34,807 bases of DNA, taken from positions 13,435-48,241 of the forward strand of contig DLQI01000044.1 in the NCBI GenBank assembly GCA_002478745.1, read 5' to 3'. Of this stretch, positions 24,244 to 31,390 are shown piece by piece. A model generated the notes under the pieces. The model saw only the letters and a list, made by a program, of their open reading frames with translations. It had not been told where the DNA came from and did no database searches. Position numbers and translations under genes: made by a program. The stretch is from Rhodobacteraceae bacterium UBA7436 (GTDB lineage Bacteria > Pseudomonadota > Alphaproteobacteria > Rhodobacterales > Rhodobacteraceae). Numbering within the stretch: the stretch's first letter is position 1; every line of letters starts with the position of its first letter.

Positions 24244-25773
24244 TTATTGGATGCGCTGACCGTTGGCTAAAATATGACCTGCGTCGTTAATCTCAATCTT
24301 GGAAGTGACAGTGTCTGGTTCTGTTCCAGCACGGGCGAATAGGCCCATCATCATGCGGGCACCCATCGATTGTTGCTCTGGGAGTATGCCCATGTTGACC
24401 AAGTTATCCAGCAGACCATTGCCACCAACCAGCTTCAGATCAATGCCACCTGTTGGGCGCGGCATGCCTTTAAAGCTGACCAAATCGGTGTTGTCGAATG
24501 TGAAGTCGCCAGTCGCTGTTAAGCGAGCCCCGACGGCGTCAACGACAAATGAATTCAGCGATAGGGCATTCAGTTCACCAGGCGCGGCACCACTACTTTC
24601 CAATGCAGCTGCTTGATCGGGGTCGAAGAAATCAAATAGGATTTTTGCCTTGCCGGACAGATCAACCGCAAGCGTTGCTGGATTGCGCGGTAAGTTCGCG
24701 GCTGGATCAAACATGCTCCACAGAATATCTGAAACTGTGAAATCACCCATCGTGAACCCAAATGCAAAATCTTGTTCGTCATCGGATTTGCGCAGTGGCA
24801 TTGCAACGTTAAATTTAGATGTTGCCATGTTAAGTGTGATTGGGAGCGGAATATCAGGCATCAGTGCATTTATGGCTAAGTTGTCTTGGCCGACACCATA
24901 GCGCAAACCGTTCCCATCCATTGTGAATACAATCTCACCGCCGCTAGAGGAGGTAGTTGCAGTACCTGCGCCATCGGGTCCATCAAAGGCGATGTCCATA
25001 TTACCAGCTTGGTAAGCAGCTGTACCGTTGACAGCGAAGCCAGCGTCCAACATTGCAGCAACGTCTTGGGCTTTTATGCCTGTGTTCGGGATACTGCCTA
25101 TGCTGTTTGAGGCCAATTCTCGCAATGCCCCCTCCATCTTGATTGTACTGCCAGTTTCTGGATCAGAGAACGCGACATCGTATGTGATCAATCCAATGGA
25201 ACCAGATTGTGAGTATTCCCGCAATTCGGACGTTGAAATTGTTGAGTTGCCGTTGACGTCCTTTAAGCTGACCTTTGCTCTGGCAAGGTCAGGGCCAATG
25301 GTTTCGTCATCGACGGTTAGGTTGCCCAACGTCATATCCAGCGCATTTGCAGAATAGGCGTAATTAAAATTGTCGGGATCGCCAGTCACGATCATATTCA
25401 AACCGTCTTGGCTATATCCTATTGATGTGCTGACGGCTTCTCCGGATTCTAGGGTCAAATCAACGTCGAATATTGTTTTTTCGGGAATGGTTATGTGAAC
25501 ACTTCCATCGCCTTGTTCTGTGAATTGGATTTCTGGCATTGTGGCATTCATGCGGTCGTTGCCCAGAGTAAAATCCATTTGCATTGTAACGTCTGTAATC
25601 TTCAGCACATTTCCGGAAACAGATTCATTTGCACTAATTTCATACCCCATCGAAGTCATGTAACCCTGCCAGTTCTCCCAAACGTCGGCGTTTGTGACAT
25701 CGGCAAAGCCGGCGGTTGTACCAAGCAAAAGGCTAGCGGCTGACGTGAAATAAACTTTTGAAAACTTAGACAT
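24244..25773 (-). CDS. DUF2125 family exported protein
   Basis: This 509-residue protein (start ATG 25773, AGGA nine bases upstream; the extra TTG codon at 25776 is not needed) carries a signal peptide (MSKFSKVYFTSAASLLLGTTAGFA). The remainder is rich in beta-strand pattern and Asp/Gly/Thr. Seen segments include TIPEKTIFDVDLTLESGE, YSANALDMTLGNLTVDDETIGPDL, PLPITLNMATSKFNVAMPLRKSDDEQDF and GMPRPTGGIDLKLVGGNGLLDNLVNMGILP, which I associate with DUF2125. Its function is not known. It is probably periplasmic or attached to the outer membrane. The gene is single, with its own terminator, and is divergent from the SDR gene across about 149 bases that should contain both promoters. Confidence 0.85.
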   Translation of the reverse strand: MSKFSKVYFTSAASLLLGTTAGFADVTNADVWENWQGYMTSMGYEISANESVSGNVLKITDVTMQMDFTLGNDRMNATMPEIQFTEQGDGSVHITIPEKTIFDVDLTLESGEAVSTSIGYSQDGLNMIVTGDPDNFNYAYSANALDMTLGNLTVDDETIGPDLARAKVSLKDVNGNSTISTSELREYSQSGSIGLITYDVAFSDPETGSTIKMEGALRELASNSIGSIPNTGIKAQDVAAMLDAGFAVNGTAAYQAGNMDIAFDGPDGAGTATTSSSGGEIVFTMDGNGLRYGVGQDNLAINALMPDIPLPITLNMATSKFNVAMPLRKSDDEQDFAFGFTMGDFTVSDILWSMFDPAANLPRNPATLAVDLSGKAKILFDFFDPDQAAALESSGAAPGELNALSLNSFVVDAVGARLTATGDFTFDNTDLVSFKGMPRPTGGIDLKLVGGNGLLDNLVNMGILPEQQSMGARMMMGLFARAGTEPDTVTSKIEINDAGHILANGQRIQ

Positions 25774-25922
25774 CAATTAAATTCCTGATCTTTCGGAGAA
25801 ACGGTTAGGTCGTCTATGGTTTAACAGCACAGCGGTGGGGTCAAGGGTGCAGGGCGCTAGACGCGCAACCTTCCGCCTATTATTAAATAAGCACAGTCTT
25901 TGAATTTTAAAGGGTTTCGAAA

Positions 25923-26672
25923 ATGAACGTAGCAGGAAAAACCGTTGTAATTACAGGTGCAAGCCGTGGAATTGGCGCAGAGGCTGCAGGTGTCTTTGCT
26001 GCTGCTGGTGCAAACGTTGCGCTGATAGCGCGTAGTTCGGATGCGATCGAAAAACTTGCGGCTGAGATCGGTGAGCAAGCCATAGCACTAACCTGTGACG
26101 TAGCGAGCTATGCTTCGGTTGAAGGTGCAATCGCAAAGGCCAAAGAGACCTTTGGTAGTGTCGATATCTTGATTAACAACGCAGGTGTAATCGAACCTAT
26201 CGCCCATCTCGCGAGTGCAGACCCAGATGAATGGGGCACCGTCATTGATATTAATCTGAAAGGCGTCTTCAACGGCATGCGGGCCGTCTTGCCGATGATG
26301 ATCGCCTCGGGTGGCGGTAGTATCCTTACGATCAGCTCTGGTGCAGCCCACGGTCCTGTTGAGGCGTGGAGTCACTATTGTGCTTCCAAAGCGGCGGTGA
26401 AAATGCTGACTGAGTGCGTTCACAAAGAAAACGGTGCTGATGGCATCCGTGCGATTGGGCTTTCACCGGGGACGGTTGCGACCCAAATGCAGGTTGAGAT
26501 CAAGGCGTCTGGGATCAATCCCGTTAGCCAATTGGACTGGGACGTTCATATTCCAGCGGATTGGCCCGCGCGCGCATTGCTTTGGATGTGTGGTTCGGAC
26601 GCCGACCAATACTGTGGCCAAGAGCTATCTCTGCGGGACGAAGATTTGCGCAAACGGGTTGGCCTGATTTGA
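25923..26672 (+). CDS. SDR family oxidoreductase
   Basis: This is a 249-residue classical short-chain dehydrogenase. The cofactor motif is TGASRGIG (11-18), NNAG is at 85-88, and the catalytic residues are Ser139 (LTISSGAAHG), Tyr152 and Lys156 in HYCASKAA. The residues after the second strand (ARSSD) lack the Asp typical of NAD preference and have Arg-Ser-Ser, which favours NADP. The end is short and specific: DADQYCGQELSLRDEDLRKRVGLI. AAAGGG eight bases upstream supports ATG 25923. The stop overlaps the TTG start of the hydratase-like gene by four bases, so the two are coupled and may act on the same acyl-CoA or 3-oxo compound. The substrate is unknown. Confidence 0.92.
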   Translation: MNVAGKTVVITGASRGIGAEAAGVFAAAGANVALIARSSDAIEKLAAEIGEQAIALTCDVASYASVEGAIAKAKETFGSVDILINNAGVIEPIAHLASADPDEWGTVIDINLKGVFNGMRAVLPMMIASGGGSILTISSGAAHGPVEAWSHYCASKAAVKMLTECVHKENGADGIRAIGLSPGTVATQMQVEIKASGINPVSQLDWDVHIPADWPARALLWMCGSDADQYCGQELSLRDEDLRKRVGLI

Positions 26673-27277
26673 TTGACCTAGCTAAATCAAACGGCATTTG
26701 GACGATCACGATCAATCGCCCCGATAAGGCGAATTCTCTGACGCGCGAGATGTTGACTGAGCTGGCGTTGATTGCTGAAAGCGCGGCGGATGCGAAGGCG
26801 GTTATCATCACCGGCGCTGGCAAAGTTTTCAGTGCGGGTGCTGATCTGGATCAGGCGCGTGCTGGTTTGGCAGTGTCAGATATGTGGGAGCGTTTGTCCG
26901 GAGCCATCGATAGCTTGCCATGCCTGACCATTGCGGCATTGAACGGGACACTTGCGGGTGGCGCGACGGGGATGGCATTGGCTTGCGATATTCGTATTGC
27001 CGTCCCAACCGCTAAGTTCTTTTATCCAGTGATAAAGTTGGGCTTCTTGCCACAACCCTCTGACCCCAAGCGGATGACCGCTTTGATTGGGCCCGCACGA
27101 ACCAAACTGATTTTGATGGGTGGTCAAAAAATCACTGCATCTGAGGCGCTTGATTTTGGACTGGTTGAACGGCTGGTTGAACCTGAAGAGTTGATGGATT
27201 ATGCCCACGACCTTTGTCACGATGTTATGACTGCGAGCCCTGAAATAGCCCAAGGAATAAAGGCTATGTGCCGCTAA
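26669..27277 (+). CDS. Enoyl-CoA hydratase/isomerase-like protein, short and lacking catalytic Glu
   Basis: This 202-residue crotonase-fold protein starts at TTG 26669, overlapping the SDR stop by four bases; the frame upstream is SDR coding sequence read out of frame. The N-terminus IWTITINRPDKANSLTREML and the oxyanion-hole pieces AGADL (56-60) and GGA (97-99) fit the family. The two glutamates used by hydratases (rat GGGCE and QPE) are replaced by Gly101 and Val121 (GGATG, YPVIKLG). The protein ends at EIAQGIKAMCR, about 50 residues before the usual C-terminal trimerisation helices, with no frameshift visible nearby. It may be an isomerase, another crotonase chemistry or a non-catalytic partner of the SDR. 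Confidence 0.85.
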   Translation: MIDLAKSNGIWTITINRPDKANSLTREMLTELALIAESAADAKAVIITGAGKVFSAGADLDQARAGLAVSDMWERLSGAIDSLPCLTIAALNGTLAGGATGMALACDIRIAVPTAKFFYPVIKLGFLPQPSDPKRMTALIGPARTKLILMGGQKITASEALDFGLVERLVEPEELMDYAHDLCHDVMTASPEIAQGIKAMCR

Positions 27278-27336
27278 CCCTTGCGCCAAGGCCTCAGGCA
27301 CTGCATTGACAGCATTAAATTGGTAAAGGTGAAACC

Positions 27337-28671
27337 ATGTTCGGTATAAATTTAGAAACACAGCCAGAAATTGTCCAAACGGCTGCCGGATATTTGGTCC
27401 AAGGTTGGGAGCTTGCGGCAAGTTGGCTGCTTAGCCCAGCGGCGTGGTCACAGTTTGGTTTGTTGGTTGTTGCATACTTGGCTGCAGTCTTGGTTGCGCG
27501 CCGCCTTAGCCCGTTTTTGGAAAACCTTCTAAATCCAGGTGACAGCACAAACATTTTTGCGCAACCGCGCCGTTTCGTCATGCAGTTCTTACCGCTACTG
27601 TTGCCGTTATTAGCGTATGGATTCACAGGTGTTGGAGAGGGGATTGTACGATCCCTGTTCGACAGTGGTGCTGTAATTGCCTTTGGTAAACGAGTCTTCT
27701 TGTTCCTGGCCGTGCGGGTATTGGTTCAATCGATCATTACCGATCCGTTCCTCAAAACAATTGGCAAATTCGTATTTATCCCGATTGCTGCACTTTATGC
27801 GCTGGGCCTCTTGGATTTGGCGCAAGCACAGCTAACCGCCACCGAAGTTGCCGTAGGTAACATCAAGTTTTCCGTCATGGCATTGGTACGTGGCCTGATT
27901 GCTGGTTCTTTGCTGTTTTGGTTGGGCGGATGGTCCAACCAGCAGTCGGCGAGCTTCATCCACAAGCAAGAAGAAATGCGCCCATCTTTGCGCCAATTGG
28001 CAAGCAAGACGGTTGAGTTCATGATCTTTGGGATCGCCTTCTTACTGCTTATGAATATCATGGGTATTAATCTTAGCGCGCTCGCTGTTTTGGGTGGTGC
28101 AATCGGTGTTGGTCTAGGCTTTGGCCTGCAAAAGATTGCGTCCAACTTTATCTCTGGTGTGATCCTTTTAGTCGAAGGCCAAGCCACTGTTGGCGATTAT
28201 GTTGAGATGGATGGTGGCGAAGCTGGTGTGATTGTGCGCATGACTGCACGGGCTGCGATCTTGGAAACCTACGATGGTCGCTGGATCGTTATTCCCAATG
28301 AAGATTTCATCACTACACGGGTTGTGAATTACTCAGACAGTGGATCTGCTAATCGATATGAAGCGCCGTTTTCGGTTAGCTACGATACTGATATTAATCT
28401 TGTACCTGCTATCGTCGCAGCGGCTGTAGCAAAGCTGCCGGAGGTGCTGGATAAACCTTATCCGCCGGATTGTGAGCTGATGGGTTTCGGTGACAGTGGT
28501 ATAGATTTCTCACTTGAATTCTGGGTGAACGGAATCGATGACGGACATCATAAATACAAATCAAAAGTGCTATTCGCCATTTGGAATGCACTTAAAGACG
28601 CAGGCATCGAGATACCTTATCCGCACCGCGTTGTTGAGATTAAAGGCGATATGAAAGGCCTAAAACTATGA
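27337..28671 (+). CDS. MscS-family mechanosensitive channel
   Basis: This inner-membrane channel releases solutes during hypo-osmotic shock. The 444 residues are longer than E. coli MscS (286) because of extra N-terminal membrane helices. The pore helix and gate region is LSALAVLGGAIGVGLGFGLQKIASNFISGVILLVEGQ, the most conserved MscS segment, followed by the beta domain VGDYVEMDGGEAGVIVRMTARAAILETYDGRWIVIPN and a C-terminal alpha/beta part ending PYPHRVVEIKG. AAAGGTGAAACC precedes the ATG. Its stop overlaps the start of the flavoprotein gene (ATGA), so those two are coupled. It lies 59 bases after the hydratase-like gene. Confidence 0.93.
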   Translation: MFGINLETQPEIVQTAAGYLVQGWELAASWLLSPAAWSQFGLLVVAYLAAVLVARRLSPFLENLLNPGDSTNIFAQPRRFVMQFLPLLLPLLAYGFTGVGEGIVRSLFDSGAVIAFGKRVFLFLAVRVLVQSIITDPFLKTIGKFVFIPIAALYALGLLDLAQAQLTATEVAVGNIKFSVMALVRGLIAGSLLFWLGGWSNQQSASFIHKQEEMRPSLRQLASKTVEFMIFGIAFLLLMNIMGINLSALAVLGGAIGVGLGFGLQKIASNFISGVILLVEGQATVGDYVEMDGGEAGVIVRMTARAAILETYDGRWIVIPNEDFITTRVVNYSDSGSANRYEAPFSVSYDTDINLVPAIVAAAVAKLPEVLDKPYPPDCELMGFGDSGIDFSLEFWVNGIDDGHHKYKSKVLFAIWNALKDAGIEIPYPHRVVEIKGDMKGLKL

Positions 28672-29864
28672 CAAAAACTGCAGCCGTTATTGGCGGAGGG
28701 CCTGCCGGATTGATGGCTGCTGAAATGTTGGCCAAAGCTGGCGTTTCAGTCACTGTGTATGATGCGAAACCGTCACTTGGACGCAAGTTCCTGATGGCTG
28801 GCAAGTCCGGCTTGAACATCACCAAGGACGAAGGTTTGGAAGCATTGTTAGAAGCTTATGGCGCGCATTCAGAAGAAATGCGCCCGATGGTTTCCATGTT
28901 CGATTCCTCCAAAGTTAAGGGTTGGGTTCGTAGTTTGGACCAACCGATTTTCATCGGATCGTCGCGTCGTGTGTTCCCTGAAGCGATGAAAGCCTCTCCG
29001 TTACTGCGTGCATGGTTTGCGCGTTTGGACGAATTGGGCATCACCCGTTTAGCACGGTGGAAATTCAAAGATTTTAACGGTGGCGGGTTAGAGTTTGATA
29101 CACCAGATGGCCCCCAAACGGTTCAAACAGACGTGACTGTTTTGGCGCTAGGCGGTGCCAGTTGGGCCAAGTTGGGGTCTGACGGTGCATGGGCTAAGTT
29201 GTTGGCAGATAGAGATATTCCAGTCGTCCCTTTTGGCGCGGTGAACGTTGGATTGCGTGTTGACTGGTCAGAACACATGGCCAAACATTTTGGCACTCCG
29301 ATCAAGACGGTCGCTTGGACGGTCAATGGTGAGACATCGCGCGGTGAAGCAGTTGTTTCGACCCGCGGTATCGAGGGTGGAGGCGTCTATTCATTGTCTG
29401 AGGCCGTGGGCGCAGGTGCTGATCTAACTATGGATTTGTTGCCGGATGTTAAACTCGAAGATGTCGCGCATCGCCTGTTTAAACCACGTGGTAAAACCAG
29501 CCTTTCGAACCACCTACGCAAGGCGTTGCGGATGTCACCGGTTAAGATTGCATTGCTTCAGGAGCTTGGTCGTCCATTGCCTGAAGAGGCTGGAAAGCTT
29601 GCACAATTGATCAAAGCACTGCCTGTTCCTGTTGCGGGTTTGAACCCGATGGATGAGGCGATTTCGACGAGCGGTGGTGTCGCTTGGGAATCATTGGATG
29701 AGAGCCTTATGATCCGTGATTTACCGGGTGTATTTTGCGCTGGTGAGATGCTGGATTGGGCGGCCCCAACGGGGGGGTATTTGCTGAATGGTTGTCTGGC
29801 AACAGGCCGCTGGGCGGGTATCTCGGCGATCCGCTTTTTGGGTGTTACTGAAGCCGAAAAGTAA
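28668..29864 (+). CDS. BaiN/HI0933-like FAD-dependent oxidoreductase (TIGR03862 type)
   Basis: This 398-residue flavoprotein begins with the dinucleotide motif VIGGGPAGLMAAEMLAKAGVSVTVYDAKPS (7-36) and continues with LMAGKSGLNITKDE, the hallmark of the HI0933/BaiN family, and VLALGGASWAKLGSDG. The C-terminus contains STSGGVAWESLDESLMIRDLPGVFCAGEMLDWAAPTGGYLLNGCLATGRWAG. I associate this pattern with the TIGR03862 subgroup. BaiN of gut clostridia reduces bile-acid intermediates, but for this subgroup the substrate is unknown. ATG 28668 overlaps the mscS stop (ATGA). The stop at 29862-29864 runs into an 11-base tandem repeat. Confidence 0.9.
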   Translation: MTKTAAVIGGGPAGLMAAEMLAKAGVSVTVYDAKPSLGRKFLMAGKSGLNITKDEGLEALLEAYGAHSEEMRPMVSMFDSSKVKGWVRSLDQPIFIGSSRRVFPEAMKASPLLRAWFARLDELGITRLARWKFKDFNGGGLEFDTPDGPQTVQTDVTVLALGGASWAKLGSDGAWAKLLADRDIPVVPFGAVNVGLRVDWSEHMAKHFGTPIKTVAWTVNGETSRGEAVVSTRGIEGGGVYSLSEAVGAGADLTMDLLPDVKLEDVAHRLFKPRGKTSLSNHLRKALRMSPVKIALLQELGRPLPEEAGKLAQLIKALPVPVAGLNPMDEAISTSGGVAWESLDESLMIRDLPGVFCAGEMLDWAAPTGGYLLNGCLATGRWAGISAIRFLGVTEAEK

Positions 29865-29907
29865 CGTCGGTATTACGTCGGTATCGTGTCGGTAAAACGT
29901 AGGTGCG
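29864..29907. repeat. Degenerate 11-base tandem repeat
   Basis: Four consecutive 11-base units begin ACGTCGGTATT, ACGTCGGTATC, GTGTCGGTAAA and ACGTAGGTGCG. They fill the whole gap between the convergent flavoprotein and holA stops. GTCGGTAA (29888-29895) can also pair with TTACCGAC (29910-29917), giving a possible 3'-end hairpin. Confidence 0.7.
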
Positions 29908-29909
29908 GA

Positions 29910-30911
29910 TTACCGACTGCCCAACATCGCAAGACGAATAAACGCGCGCTCGACCAATGCCATGGCGGGCGCGTTTTGGCCTGCACTGCGCAGCTTTAGA
30001 TCGGTGTCTGTCAAAACAGTTAGAGCGGTTTCTAATTTGGCAGGACCCCAACGGCGCGCTTGGCCGATGATGCGATCTTTGTTTGGACCCCAAACATTTG
30101 GACGTCCTGTGGTGTCACATGCCACGCGGTGTAGGGATCGGAAATGGCGCATCGCACCGATGCACAATGACACTGCATTGACGCCTTGGGCCTGAAGCTT
30201 GCGCAACACAGGCCCAATCTGATCGGCGCGCGCATCGGCAACGACCATCAAGATGTCATCGATATCCGCTTCGGTTGAGGAGGGTGCACAGGCTGCAATG
30301 TCTTCCTCAGACAGTGGAGATGAATCACTGAGTTTATACAGGGTGATCTTGTCGGCAGTCTGGCGGAAATCACCCGGCGACAGGGATTGTGCGAGGTCGT
30401 TCAAAACATCCATTACATTGCCCGTTGGCATTGGTAATCCAGCTTCGCGTAGTGCGGTTTCGATCTCTTGACGCGTTGGTGGGTTGTCAAAGATTGCGGC
30501 GGCGTAGGCGTTTTTATGGGCCTCAAAAGCTTTTAGTGTTTTAGACGTTTTCTTAAGGTTGCCAGCAGTGACGATGATTTGTGCATCGCCTTCCTGCCAT
30601 TGGTTCAGCGCGTCAATGATCGTGTCATCAACGAAACTGTTAGCGTCTTCCACAAAGGCGACGCGCGGGCCGGGGAAAAAACCGATGGCTTTGACTGCGT
30701 CCAGCAACAAGGCTTTGTCTTTGCGCAATTCACCCGCAGGAATGCGGGTCAGGCGCATTTCTTCTTCGCCTTGAGGGCCAACAAGGGCTGCAATAACGTC
30801 TTGGCGTTTGAGTGCGACGCGCATCGCGTCCGTGCCATAAATCAATAACCCCGCCTTGCTAGCATCTGGTTTTGAAAAATAGCCGTTGGCGTGCGCGCCA
30901 GTCAGCTTCAT
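29910..30911 (-). CDS. holA: DNA polymerase III delta subunit
   Basis: This subunit opens the beta clamp in the clamp-loader complex during replication. The 333 residues match alphaproteobacterial HolA. Seen are the N-terminal GLLIYGTDAMRVALKRQDVIAAL, FFPGPRVAFVEDANSFVDDTIIDALNQW (a family segment), AQIIVTAGNLKKTSKTLKAFE and the C-terminal PAMALVERAFIRLAMLGSR. ATG 30911 overlaps the lptE stop by four bases (ATGA), so holA is coupled to lptE behind leuS. That order, leuS-lptE-holA, is common in alphaproteobacteria, which supports the call. Confidence 0.93.
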   Translation of the reverse strand: MKLTGAHANGYFSKPDASKAGLLIYGTDAMRVALKRQDVIAALVGPQGEEEMRLTRIPAGELRKDKALLLDAVKAIGFFPGPRVAFVEDANSFVDDTIIDALNQWQEGDAQIIVTAGNLKKTSKTLKAFEAHKNAYAAAIFDNPPTRQEIETALREAGLPMPTGNVMDVLNDLAQSLSPGDFRQTADKITLYKLSDSSPLSEEDIAACAPSSTEADIDDILMVVADARADQIGPVLRKLQAQGVNAVSLCIGAMRHFRSLHRVACDTTGRPNVWGPNKDRIIGQARRWGPAKLETALTVLTDTDLKLRSAGQNAPAMALVERAFIRLAMLGSR

Positions 30912-31390
30912 GAGGGCAAATCCGCAGTAGCGATTAGGTGGTCTATCAGCTTGTCAGCCAAAATGATCATCAGGCGCTCTTGTGCGTCTTCTCTTGTAGC
31001 TTGGCTGCTGATGGTGCTGCCTGCTGCGGAATAACCGGTGAAGCTGTTCACTTTGCCAGAACCGACGATTTGTCCGGTTTGTGTGTCGCGCAGAGTGTAT
31101 TGTGCGGTGCCCAACAGGTTGTACCGGTTGATGTTACCGATTGAGTTGATGCCAAGAGCCTTTAGGGAGGTTGAAACAGAAACCCCCAGATCAAATCGTG
31201 GATCAGCCGCGCGGCCCAGACGTTTTTCCAATTGTCGTGTCAGCAGATAGCTGTCGCGCGTCTTGGGCTCTTGAACCAAGACGCTGTTGAGTAGGACATT
31301 TGCACTGCCATCCGTGCCGTAAACGGGTGTGAAACCGCAGGCCGTCAGCGCCAAGAATGGCAGTATCAAAAGGTATTTAAACAACGACAT
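30908..31390 (-). CDS. lptE: LPS-assembly lipoprotein LptE
   Basis: This 160-residue outer-membrane lipoprotein partners LptD in inserting lipopolysaccharide at the cell surface. The lipoprotein signal MSLFKYLLILPFLALTAC ends at Cys18, the lipidation residue. The body has the expected alpha/beta mix: YLLTRQLEKRLGRAADPRFDLGVSVS, INRYNLLGTAQYTLRDTQTGQIVGSGKVNSFTGYS and a terminal helix AQERLMIILADKLIDHLIATA. Position between leuS and holA supports LptE, because sequence similarity in this family is low. It starts inside the end of leuS (14-base overlap) and ends with an ATGA overlap with holA. Confidence 0.9.
   Translation of the reverse strand: MSLFKYLLILPFLALTACGFTPVYGTDGSANVLLNSVLVQEPKTRDSYLLTRQLEKRLGRAADPRFDLGVSVSTSLKALGINSIGNINRYNLLGTAQYTLRDTQTGQIVGSGKVNSFTGYSAAGSTISSQATREDAQERLMIILADKLIDHLIATADLPS

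Noticed and set aside
26876..27421. 181-codon open frame on the minus strand
   Set aside because: Antisense to the hydratase-like gene and the mscS start, with no family features.
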